DNA of 64,000 nucleotides, taken from the NCBI RefSeq assembly GCF_001574435.1, contig NZ_LOCN01000007.1:411186-475185 (forward strand). Direction: 5' to 3'. Position 1 is the stretch's first letter. Each line of letters opens with the position of its first letter. A model generated the notes under the pieces. That model was given only the letters and a program-made list of their open reading frames with translations, had not been told where the DNA came from and did no database searches. The stretch is from Moritella sp. JT01. Its GTDB lineage: Bacteria; Pseudomonadota; Gammaproteobacteria; Enterobacterales; Moritellaceae. The position numbers and the translations under genes are program-made. Below are positions 9,058 through 21,213 of this stretch, piece after piece.

Positions 9058-9258
9058 AAATATATTCTCCATTGAGCAATATTATCATCGTCACTAAGCC
9101 AAATTAGTTTGCACCTAGCCATGATTTATCGTTGTTAATTATGTCTTTAGTAAATAAAAATACACTCCGTTAGGCAGCTATTTTTATTTATTGATTTTTT
9201 ATTTATTAATATAGTGTATTCATCACTATCGGTTTTCATGTAGGCCTCGTAAGCGCCT
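9058..9258 (-). promoter_or_regulatory. 5' leader of ibpA with ROSE-like RNA thermometer
   Basis: The predicted leader is about 200 nt. Its last hairpin (9063-9081) pairs UAUU-CUC with GAG-AAUA, with one unpaired G on the 5' arm and a four-base loop AAUG. The 3' arm is the Shine-Dalgarno GGAGA. A U-U-G-C-U anti-Shine-Dalgarno with one odd G is the hallmark of ROSE thermometers, which are known upstream of ibpA in enterobacteria. Heat would melt the hairpin and free the ribosome site. Confidence 0.75.
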
Positions 9259-9265
9259 AATTAAT

Positions 9266-9294
9266 AGATGTGGATTACACGATTTGTTTTCAAG
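9266..9294 (-). promoter_or_regulatory. Sigma-32 heat-shock promoter of ibpA
   Basis: On the minus strand CTTGAAA (9288-9294) is followed after 14 bases by CCACATCT (9266-9273). This matches the sigma-32 consensus CTTGAAA / CCCCATnT at all but one position with allowed spacing. The predicted start of transcription is near 9259. Confidence 0.85.
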
Positions 9295-9393
9295 TAAAAA
9301 GCTTAAATTAATTCCAATTAAAATGTAAGGCAATGAAATACAAGCAATAAATGTTTTAAGTTTATTACTTATATTTTGCCTCTATTATTATCA

Positions 9394-9585
9394 TTAAAAT
9401 TGCATGCTATTTTCGTGTGATTTATTCTCATTCACAGAAGCGTTATCCATCAGCGCATACAGATCATCTTTTTGACGACTATCACGTCGTGCACGTTTAT
9501 GAGCCTTACGATCTGATGACGTAATGCCGTCATCGTCAACACGCTGAGCCGATTTTTTTTTAAACTTCTGATCTAATTTAGCTAT
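9394..9585 (-). CDS. Small basic/acidic protein with probable ATA start codon
   Basis: This 63-residue frame is not obvious because it lacks ATG, GTG or TTG at its beginning. The first plausible codon is ATA at 9585, preceded by AGGAAAG at ideal distance, and an in-frame stop lies five codons upstream. The product begins (M)AKLDQKFKKKSAQRVDDDG, continues SSDRKAHKRARRDSRQKDDL, and ends in a polar tail. It is strongly charged with no membrane segment. The composition looks coding rather than random. I do not recognise the family. Either ATA is used as a rare start, or an ancestral ATG was lost. A run of nine A within the frame is a possible slippage point. Confidence 0.45.
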   Translation of the reverse strand: MAKLDQKFKKKSAQRVDDDGITSSDRKAHKRARRDSRQKDDLYALMDNASVNENKSHENSMQF

Positions 9586-9830
9586 GTTCTTTCCTGCTTA
9601 TCTCTTTCATTAATAATATAAAAGTAAAATTGTGACGCTTGATTACAAATAAATTTACCATTGTCATTAAACTGTCAACATCCGCCGTTAATTTAGAGAC
9701 CAACAAAGTCTGTAATTAAAATTATAAAGATTGAATATGACATAGCTGTGACAACATGAAGATTCCAATGCAGTCATAAATACTGCTAACGATTGTTGTT
9801 ACACGGTTAATTTAACGAAAGGTAATCGAT

Positions 9831-10208
9831 ATGAGAAGCATGGGTATATTTTTAGATGAAGTGCATTTTCCACTTGGTTTTCAACAACAAAATGCGTTTA
9901 ATTTAGATGAATCAAAATTATTAGAACATTACGGTTTAACAATGCAGCGACTACAAGAAGGCGAGCTTTTGCCCACCACTGCTGACGAACATTTCTTTCT
10001 CGCAGAGCTTGATGGTGAATTTGAATTAACCTCTGATTTTGCGCGATGCTGGCGTAAATATAATCATAAGATCAGCCACCCTCATTCATTACGCAATACG
10101 GCACATAAGCGCAGTGCAAAACAACCCAGCCGTGATTACTTTGTGGATGAAGTATCTACTCTAGAAGACATTGATAGCACTTATGACGAGTTAGATCTGG
10201 ATTCATAA
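9831..10208 (+). CDS. DUF413 (YifE/MaoP-like) family protein
   Basis: This 125-residue protein resembles DUF413 proteins: a start with VHFPLGF, then LDESKLLEHYGLTMQRLQEGELLP and an EEHxF-like stretch reading DEHFFLAELDGE. A C-terminal acidic tail ends in DELDLDS. E. coli MaoP (YifE) of this family helps organise the Ori macrodomain through the maoS site. This protein is a divergent member with a longer, basic-then-acidic C-terminus, so equivalence is uncertain. AAAGG lies eight bases before the ATG, and a perfect hairpin terminator follows. Confidence 0.65.
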   Translation: MRSMGIFLDEVHFPLGFQQQNAFNLDESKLLEHYGLTMQRLQEGELLPTTADEHFFLAELDGEFELTSDFARCWRKYNHKISHPHSLRNTAHKRSAKQPSRDYFVDEVSTLEDIDSTYDELDLDS

Positions 10209-10230
10209 TCAGCCCTCACACCTCATATTT

Positions 10231-10259
10231 AAAACGCACCTTATATTAAGGTGCGTTTT
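10231..10259. terminator. Bidirectional intrinsic terminator
   Basis: A perfect 13-bp stem (AAAACGCACCTTA and its complement) with a three-base loop ends in TTTT on both strands. It closes the DUF413 gene and insulates pspBC. Confidence 0.9.
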
Positions 10260-10402
10260 AGTTTTAAGCACAATAAAGACAGGGTCTGTAGAGTAATAAA
10301 ATGTACTTTTTGCGGTTTTAAGCAATACAAACAAGCTATATATGTATAAAATACAGTAATAAACCATCATTAGTTGTGCGATAACATCATTAAGGAATTT
10401 CC

Positions 10403-10624
10403 ATGGATTTTATTCAAGTACCACTCACTGTATTTTTAGTTTTCGTCGCACCACTGTGGCTAATTTTAGCCTATCGGAGTAGACGCCAAAGCAATCAAGG
10501 GTTATCAGAGAAAGACAAAGACAAGTTACAAACATTGATTAGCCGTACCGAGCAATTGCAAGATCGCGTCATCTCGTTAGAACAAATTTTAGATGAAGAA
10601 TCACCGAAATGGAGAGACCGATGA
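10403..10624 (+). CDS. pspB: Phage shock protein B
   Basis: This 73-residue protein has one N-terminal membrane helix (VPLTVFLVFVAPLWLILAY) and a cytoplasmic leucine-zipper-like helix ending in DEESPKWRDR, typical of PspB. PspB and PspC sense inner-membrane stress and release the PspA-PspF regulatory complex. AAGGA precedes the ATG. Its stop overlaps the pspC start (ATGA), so the two are translationally coupled. pspA, which usually precedes pspB, is absent here; the gene upstream is unrelated and separated by a terminator. Confidence 0.93.
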   Translation: MDFIQVPLTVFLVFVAPLWLILAYRSRRQSNQGLSEKDKDKLQTLISRTEQLQDRVISLEQILDEESPKWRDR

Positions 10625-11010
10625 ACGCTAAATCCTTATATCGAGACACCGAAAATGGCAAGATCGGCGGTGTGTGTGCGGGCTTAGCTGCCACCTTCGG
10701 GGCTGAGGTTTGGCTTGTGCGATTACTGTTCGTATCCTTGTTTTTATTCACCGGTTTCTTTCTCGCCATTCTGATTTATATCATTGCCTGGTTATTGCTC
10801 GAAAAAATGCCGATTGAAAAGCAGCAACAACGAAGCATTTATGCCAACCATTCGATGAAAACGAAACCATGGCAACAAGGTCATACGGCAGAAAAACTGC
10901 TGGATAATATTACCGCAGAGCTCGATGATATTGATCAAGGTCTGCAGAAAATGGAAAATTATGTTATTTCTTTTTCATTCAAAATGGATCGTGAATTTAA
11001 GCAAAAATAG
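10621..11010 (+). CDS. pspC: Phage shock protein C (PspC domain)
   Basis: This 129-residue protein begins with the PspC motif SLYRDTENGKIGGVCAGLAA, followed by a membrane-helix hairpin (VWLVRLLFVSLFLFTGFFLAILIYIIAWLLL) and a cytoplasmic helix at the C-terminus. It is the membrane-stress partner of PspB, with which it overlaps by four bases. I start at 10621 rather than at an earlier in-frame codon because the overlap and the N-terminal motif fit the family exactly. The next element downstream is a strong hairpin. Confidence 0.93.
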   Translation: MNAKSLYRDTENGKIGGVCAGLAATFGAEVWLVRLLFVSLFLFTGFFLAILIYIIAWLLLEKMPIEKQQQRSIYANHSMKTKPWQQGHTAEKLLDNITAELDDIDQGLQKMENYVISFSFKMDREFKQK

Positions 11011-11101
11011 CAACAACCGAATCAGTTTTATCCCCTATTCGTTGACAACAAATTAAACGTAATCAATAAAACAAGGGATAAAACAAGCTATTGCCGACAT
11101 T

Positions 11102-11142
11102 AAAGCGCCAAGCTCAGTATATTTATGCTACCTTGGCGCTTT
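11102..11142 (+). terminator. Terminator-like hairpin between pspC and cpdB
   Basis: An 11-bp stem (AAAGCGCCAAG / CTTGGCGCTTT) with a 19-base loop ends in a short T run. It probably ends the pspBC transcript; since it is 44 bases before cpdB it could also act in the cpdB leader. Confidence 0.65.
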
Positions 11143-11185
11143 CTGTATCTATTCCTACCTACTTCTTATTAATTTGGAGAAAACC

Positions 11186-13153
11186 ATGTCGTTATCTATC
11201 AAACCTGTGGCTATTGCGGTACTCGGAGGTCTACTTACCATGGCTGGCCCTGCTTATGCTGAAACCATCAAACTGCGTATTCTAGAAACGACAGATATTC
11301 ACACCAATGTCATGGACTATGACTATTACAAAAACAAGCCGACAGAAAAAACAGGCCTTGTACGTACTGCCACATTGATAAAAGAAGCCCGTGCTGAAGT
11401 AACCAATAGTGTACTGGTTGATAATGGTGATTTATTGCAGGGTAGTCCAATGGGCGACTACATGGCAGATAAAGGCCTTAAACCTGGCGACGTACACCCT
11501 GTTTATAAAGCAATGAACCAGCTTGGCTATGAAGTAGGTAATTTAGGTAATCATGAATTTAACTACGGGTTAGACTTCTTAAAAGAAGCAACGAATGACG
11601 CAAACTTCCCCTATATTAATGCGAATGTTATCGATCTTAAAACCGGTAAAAACATGTTCACCCCCTACATTATCAAAACAAACACGTTTAAAGATACAGA
11701 CGGCGTAGAGCATCAAGTTAAGATTGGTTATATCGGTTTTGTACCACCGCAAATCTTAATCTGGGACAAGAAAAACCTAGAAGGTAAAGTTGAAGCGTTA
11801 GACATTAAACAAACCGCCGAAAAATTTGTACCGCAAATGAAAGCGGAAGGCGCAGACATTATTCTGGCGATCCCACATTCAGGCGTATCTGCTGACCCGT
11901 ATAAAGTGATGGCTGAAAATTCAGTGTACTATCTAACACAAGTACCAGGTATTGATGCGATTGCATTTGGTCATTCACACGCTGTATTCCCAAGTAAAAC
12001 ATTTTCTAAAATACCGGGTGTCAATATCGAAAAAGGCACAATCAACGGTATCCCAGCGGTTATGCCTGGTCGTTGGGGCGATCACGTCGGTATCATGGAT
12101 TTGGTATTAGACAAGCAAGGTGATTCTTGGAAAGTAATCGACGCACAAACCGAAGCGCGTCCTATTTTTGATAAATTCACTAAAAAACCATTAGTAGCCG
12201 CGGATGAAAAAATGGTTGCCGCAGTACAAGCTGATCACAAAGCAACACGTAATTTTGTTAACCAACCTATCGGTAAAGCAAATGACGTGATGTACAGCTT
12301 CCTTGCACTAGTACAAGACGATCCAACAATCCAAATCGTTAACCTTGCACAACAAGATTATGTAGAACGCTTTATCCAAGGTGACCCTGATTTAGAAGGC
12401 ATCCCAGTACTTTCTGCGGCGGCACCGTTTAAAGCAGGTGGCCGTGGTAACGATCCAACGAACTTTACTGAAGTTGAATCTGGTCAGTTAACATTCCGTA
12501 ACGCAGCGGATCTTTACCTTTACCCGAATACGCTAGTCGCCATGAAGGTCACAGGTAAAGAAGTGAAAGAATGGTTAGAATGCTCTGCAGGTCAATTCAA
12601 TCAAATCGATCTAAACAGCACTGCTCCACAAGACTTAATTAACTGGAATGAGTTCCGCACATACAATTACGACGTCATTGACGGTGTAAAATACAGCATC
12701 GATTTATCGCAACCTGCACGTTATAACGGTGAGTGTAAGCTGATCAACCCTGACTCAAATCGTATTACCGACTTAACGTTCGAAGGAAAACCCGTTAACC
12801 CTCTCCAACCTTTCATCGTAGCGACCAATAACTACCGCGCTTACAGTGGTAAATTTGCGGGCACAGGCGAAGCGTTTGTTGCATTTGCATCTCCTGATGA
12901 AAACCGCACTGTACTGGCAGATTACATTAGCCGCGTCAGTAAAGAACAAGGCCAAGTAACACCAAGTGCAGATAACAACTGGCACTTCACACCATTACAA
13001 AGCGACAAGAAGCTAACGATTACCTTTGAAACAGCGCCGGGTGACAAAGCCGCACAGTTCATCAAGGACAAAGGCCAATACCCAATGCAATACATTAAAG
13101 ATGATAAACTTGGCTTCGCTGTATACAGCTTAGACCTACAAAACCTGAAATAA
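11186..13153 (+). CDS. cpdB: 2',3'-cyclic-nucleotide 2'-phosphodiesterase / 3'-nucleotidase
   Basis: This is a 655-residue periplasmic enzyme with a signal peptide cut after AYA. The metallophosphoesterase domain shows [33 protein letters not shown] and FGHSHAVFP in order, giving the two-metal site. The C-terminal 5'-nucleotidase domain follows, with [10 protein letters not shown] and nucleotide-stacking aromatic residues. It hydrolyses 2',3'-cyclic nucleotides and 3'-nucleotides, letting cells use extracellular RNA-derived nucleotides. The length is nearly equal to E. coli CpdB (647). GGAGAA precedes the chosen ATG. A terminator follows directly. Confidence 0.95.
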   Translation: MSLSIKPVAIAVLGGLLTMAGPAYAETIKLRILETTDIHTNVMDYDYYKNKPTEKTGLVRTATLIKEARAEVTNSVLVDNGDLLQGSPMGDYMADKGLKPGDVHPVYKAMNQLGYEVGNLGNHEFNYGLDFLKEATNDANFPYINANVIDLKTGKNMFTPYIIKTNTFKDTDGVEHQVKIGYIGFVPPQILIWDKKNLEGKVEALDIKQTAEKFVPQMKAEGADIILAIPHSGVSADPYKVMAENSVYYLTQVPGIDAIAFGHSHAVFPSKTFSKIPGVNIEKGTINGIPAVMPGRWGDHVGIMDLVLDKQGDSWKVIDAQTEARPIFDKFTKKPLVAADEKMVAAVQADHKATRNFVNQPIGKANDVMYSFLALVQDDPTIQIVNLAQQDYVERFIQGDPDLEGIPVLSAAAPFKAGGRGNDPTNFTEVESGQLTFRNAADLYLYPNTLVAMKVTGKEVKEWLECSAGQFNQIDLNSTAPQDLINWNEFRTYNYDVIDGVKYSIDLSQPARYNGECKLINPDSNRITDLTFEGKPVNPLQPFIVATNNYRAYSGKFAGTGEAFVAFASPDENRTVLADYISRVSKEQGQVTPSADNNWHFTPLQSDKKLTITFETAPGDKAAQFIKDKGQYPMQYIKDDKLGFAVYSLDLQNLK

Positions 13154-13190
13154 TCTTTACTTCAGGTAGTGTCTGCACCACCTTGATATA

Positions 13191-13219
13191 AAATACCGCG
13201 GCTAGTCTGCGGTATTTTT
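13191..13219 (+). terminator. Intrinsic terminator of cpdB
   Basis: The stem AAATACCGC / GCGGTATTT with a 9-base loop is followed by TT. It overlaps the stop codon of the small minus-strand gene. Confidence 0.85.
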
Positions 13220-13379
13220 ATAGCTGGCGACAATCACATATATTATTCGCGTCTTCAATAGACATCGTACTTATTTTTCTATTCTCAAATTCTTTTTTAC
13301 CCGTCTCTCCTTGTTGTAAAAACATCAACCCACCAACACTTGAAAAAGAAACCATCAACAATACTAATAGTTTTTTCAT
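13218..13379 (-). CDS. Small secreted or membrane peptide, 53 residues
   Basis: The frame starts at ATG 13379 with AAGGG eight bases upstream, a convincing ribosome site. The product begins MKKLLVLLMVSFSSVGGLMF, a signal-peptide or anchor-like helix. A short polar segment follows and it ends NNICDCRQL, with two cysteines in a CDC motif. I know no family for it. It is convergent with cpdB and its stop lies within the cpdB terminator. It may be a small periplasmic or membrane-tethered peptide. The divergent LysR gene starts 119 bases away. Confidence 0.55.
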   Translation of the reverse strand: MKKLLVLLMVSFSSVGGLMFLQQGETGKKEFENRKISTMSIEDANNICDCRQL

Positions 13380-13497
13380 TTTATATTCCCTTATTTAATT
13401 TGATGTTTATTACTGTAATCTCTTGATTAAATTAAAACAAACGCATACTTTTGATAGCACACATTCAATTTATTGATGTATTAAAAGGATTTAATCA

Positions 13498-14382
13498 ATG
13501 GACATTGATGCACTACGTAGCTTTATAGCATTTGTTGATACGGGCAGTTTTACACGAGCGGCGAAGCAAATTTGTCGGACACAAAGTGCGATCAGCATGC
13601 AAATGAAAAAGCTAGAACAAGAAGCGAATCAGCGCTTATTTATCAAAAAAGGTCGGAACTTATCATTGACCACCGAAGGTCAAGTATTGGTTAGCTACGC
13701 ACGACGAATTTTAGCATTACACGATGACGTGCTTGCCGAATTCGCGACAGTTAAACATAATCGACCACTCATTATAGGCTGTCCAGATGATTACGTTGTC
13801 AGTGTCTTACCTAAAATTATTCAATTAATACAAGACAAAACCCCGAATCAAAAATTTCGTATACATTGTGACAACACGGTAAAGTTACGCATTATGCTCG
13901 ATAATGGAGAAATAGACTTAGCTATTATTACGCGTGCACCAGAAAGCCAAGAAGGTTACTTATTACAAAATGATAAAGCCGTCTGGGTATATTATGGTAA
14001 TCATGAGTTACTGACTCAGCCCACATTACCCTTAATTCTCTTCGAAGAAGATTGCAAAGTACATTGCGCTGCTGTCGATGGTCTTGATAAAATTAACCGT
14101 AAATACAACATCATTTGTATCTCACCCAGTGCGACAGCGATCAAAGCCATCATTAAAAACGGCACAGGGATTGGTGCGATGGTTGCGTCCACCGTACCTG
14201 ACGATTTCACCATCATAAAGGATCCAAGCTTACCGCATCTCGCCGCTGTTGATATTGTTCTAGCGCTAACGTCAAACCCTCATCCACATTATACAGCAGC
14301 TGAAGTGGCGCACTTAAGCGCATTGTATCGACACAGTATTCTTGAAGTTCCCCTCGCTGAAGTAAGGGTACTTCATCAGTAA
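13498..14382 (+). CDS. LysR-family transcriptional regulator
   Basis: This 294-residue protein has the LysR winged helix at 1-60 (DALRSFIAFVDTGSFTRAAKQICRTQSAISMQMKKLE) and a two-lobed effector domain from about residue 90 to 285. AGGA lies eight bases before the ATG. The ligand is unknown. The PfkB kinase gene follows on the same strand after 110 bases and may be a target or co-transcribed; a divergent small peptide gene lies upstream. Confidence 0.88.
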   Translation: MDIDALRSFIAFVDTGSFTRAAKQICRTQSAISMQMKKLEQEANQRLFIKKGRNLSLTTEGQVLVSYARRILALHDDVLAEFATVKHNRPLIIGCPDDYVVSVLPKIIQLIQDKTPNQKFRIHCDNTVKLRIMLDNGEIDLAIITRAPESQEGYLLQNDKAVWVYYGNHELLTQPTLPLILFEEDCKVHCAAVDGLDKINRKYNIICISPSATAIKAIIKNGTGIGAMVASTVPDDFTIIKDPSLPHLAAVDIVLALTSNPHPHYTAAEVAHLSALYRHSILEVPLAEVRVLHQ

Positions 14383-14492
14383 TGACAACATTGAACATGC
14401 TAAACTTTAATACCACAACGCCATGCTGTTATTTTCTTTCTGAGCTGGATAAGAGACAATGACCATTAACATATCATTTAAGGCTATTACCT

Positions 14493-15347
14493 ATGTCAAA
14501 CATCCTATTACTTGCCAATTTGAACTGTGATCGAGTATTACAACTGGATAGGCAATTAACGACAGGTGGCCGCCACTATTATGCTGATCATGGCCGACGA
14601 TTAGGTGGAGGTGGAGCCAATACTGGATTAGGCTTGGTTTATGCGGGACATAAAGTAGCCCTGGTCAGCCAAGTTGGTAATGATAAAACCGCAGACTGGT
14701 TATTAGCAGAAGCCAGTCTGCAAGGATTAGATTGCAGCTTATTGCAACGCAATGAACTCGATACTCCCGAGTTATTATTAGTCATGACACCCGATGGTGA
14801 ACGCACTATTATTCGTCCACAACGCCCCATTTTCACGCTAGGTCCAGCACCCAATTTTAAACATTGGCAAGCGCTATACGTTAACTCATCAGCAGTCGGC
14901 ACTGAGCTTTGGGCTCAATCCGCACTTGAACACACCTTGGTGATTGCTCAGTTAGCTAAAGACAACCGTTTACGCCCTTGCCACGTCTTAATCTCCTCTC
15001 GTTCAGACCTCTTTAATCATGGTATTGATGTGAATAATAGCGAAGAATTATGGTGCTATGGTCAGTCCATCGCAGGTCAAACCTTACGTTATTTTATTCT
15101 AACTGATGGTGGAAAAGGCGCTGTCGCTTATCGCCACCAGCAGCATATTTCAATTGCAGCAATCTCAACTAACGTCGTTGATACTACAGGGGCTGGCGAT
15201 GCATTTGCATCTGGGTTAATCCATGGATTACTGAGTAATCAAGATATTAAAAAAGCCATGATAACCGGGTCCCAATGGGCCGCAATTGCAGTCGCAACGG
15301 CAAGCTCCATTCCAGGGACTGAATTACAACAACATTTAAACAAATAA
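14493..15347 (+). CDS. PfkB-family sugar or nucleoside kinase
   Basis: This 284-residue ribokinase-fold protein has an N-terminal GGGGANTGLGLVYAG (PfkB signature 1) and the C-terminal DTTGAGDAF (residues 230-238) that supplies the catalytic Asp and anion hole. A lid of short strands lies between. It is somewhat shorter than ribokinase (about 309). The substrate cannot be assigned: there are no adjacent transport or sugar genes, only the LysR regulator upstream. The enzyme is cytoplasmic. Confidence 0.85.
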   Translation: MSNILLLANLNCDRVLQLDRQLTTGGRHYYADHGRRLGGGGANTGLGLVYAGHKVALVSQVGNDKTADWLLAEASLQGLDCSLLQRNELDTPELLLVMTPDGERTIIRPQRPIFTLGPAPNFKHWQALYVNSSAVGTELWAQSALEHTLVIAQLAKDNRLRPCHVLISSRSDLFNHGIDVNNSEELWCYGQSIAGQTLRYFILTDGGKGAVAYRHQQHISIAAISTNVVDTTGAGDAFASGLIHGLLSNQDIKKAMITGSQWAAIAVATASSIPGTELQQHLNK

Positions 15348-15476
15348 CCCTTTACCTTAATCACATAATCAAAAAACCTAAACGCGAACGATAATTACTA
15401 TCATTTAAACTTGCATCTTCTTTTGTAATTCTTTATTATCCCACTCCCAATTTAAAACACAAAAAAACTAAAAAAA

Positions 15477-20197
<4,721 letters not shown>

Positions 20198-20222
20198 CAT
20201 AACGCTATTATCGGCTTAAATT

Positions 20223-20255
20223 ATTAGTAGGTGTTTATTATAGACACCTACTAAT
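20223..20255 (+). terminator. Hairpin after the peroxidase gene
   Basis: A perfect 12-bp stem (ATTAGTAGGTGT and complement) with a 9-base loop lies 25 bases past the stop. Its T run is weak; it is likely the operon end and is shared with the convergent gene. Confidence 0.65.
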
Positions 20256-20278
20256 TTAGCCTCTTGATAGCAATAACT

Positions 20279-20926
20279 TTAGCGCTCACCAACGAGATAC
20301 AGATAAGTGTGCTTAGCACTGTACTTAGGCGACATATGCACCCCATAAAAACAAGGCACTTTGTGCTCACAAACTTCGTTTATCGCCTCAAAACCTGCGT
20401 TTATTTTTCGTATTGAAATGGGCTCTTTCGTTACAATAATCATCGCGGCAGAATCCGCTATCGTATCGTTGGCAGCAAGATTCAATGAGTTCTCTTCGCA
20501 AGATGTTTCAAAAAAACGGAGTGATTTAGAATGTGACACCAATGACGAAATATCACTGATATCAAATTTAAGCAGCTGATTTTGATTCAGCACTGTCGCC
20601 ATATGATTAACAAACCGTAATGCGGTTAAACTATCCCGTTTATCAAGCTCATCGATATTCAACCAAATAGTCGCAATATAATTATCCTCAATAATTTTAC
20701 GTCGAGAAAGATAACCAAGTTGATTGACATTTTTTTGCTGATAAATAGCAACAATCAAATCTGATTGCAGTAAATTGACATCATGCGCGATTGCATCTTG
20801 CGCCGTAATGAATTGCATATCGATATCGTCATTATTCGCAATATCAACCAATAATGGATGTGGCTCAATAAATGATAACACCGTGATATTTGAAATATCA
20901 TCATTGCCGTGCGTCGGTTGGATCAT
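20279..20926 (-). CDS. Divergent FtsZ/tubulin-fold protein lacking GTP-binding loops (tentative)
   Basis: The protein has 215 residues and no signal peptide or membrane helix. By eye it aligns along its length with FtsZ: an ITVLSF strand then DIDMQFITAQDAI (like the beta-strands around GVEFFAVNTDAQAL), SDLIVAIY (like ADMVFIAAG), QLLKFDISDISSLV (120-130, like GLMNVDFADVRTVM) and a C-terminal half matching the FtsZ C-domain (AAMIIVTKEPISIRKINAGF, then VPCFYGVHMSP). The glycine loops T1 and T4 (GGGTGTG) are absent. In the T7 loop both aspartates remain (Asp122, Asp125) while the Asn is Lys. It should not bind GTP normally. The function is unknown; it might modulate division or form a scaffold. 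This is my own alignment, not a search. Confidence 0.5.
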   Translation of the reverse strand: MIQPTHGNDDISNITVLSFIEPHPLLVDIANNDDIDMQFITAQDAIAHDVNLLQSDLIVAIYQQKNVNQLGYLSRRKIIEDNYIATIWLNIDELDKRDSLTALRFVNHMATVLNQNQLLKFDISDISSLVSHSKSLRFFETSCEENSLNLAANDTIADSAAMIIVTKEPISIRKINAGFEAINEVCEHKVPCFYGVHMSPKYSAKHTYLYLVGER

Positions 20927-21144
20927 GATTATTCCCCTTTCATACCCTCAACTCATAAGAATATTATGGGATAAAAATGCACGGCCTGTTCAAAATTACG
21001 CTTTAAAATAGATAATCATCTCTTTATAGGCATCATGTTAATAATAGACAAGACAAAAGTGATGCTTAATTAACAAAATTGTTTAACAAACAACCTATTT
21101 ATGCGACTCCCTGTAATGTCCGATTAATCCAATCCATTAAAAAT

Positions 21145-21180
21145 TAAAAAACCTGCACAATTCATATTAATTGTGCAGGT
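21145..21180 (-). terminator. Intrinsic terminator of the coiled-coil gene
   Basis: On the minus strand ACCTGCACAATT pairs perfectly with AATTGTGCAGGT (12 bp), followed by TTTT. It separates the coiled-coil gene from the FtsZ-like gene, which therefore needs its own promoter. Confidence 0.9.
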
Positions 21181-21213
21181 TTCGTTTATATCAATAACGT
21201 TTAGTCGTATTAC

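Noticed and set aside
10300-10402. Sigma-54 promoter before pspB
   Set aside because: GTACTTTTTGC looks suggestive, but the GG and GC elements are not at the required 10-base spacing.
11091-11285. 64-codon frame overlapping the cpdB start
   Set aside because: It covers the terminator hairpin, the cpdB ribosome site and signal peptide in another frame.
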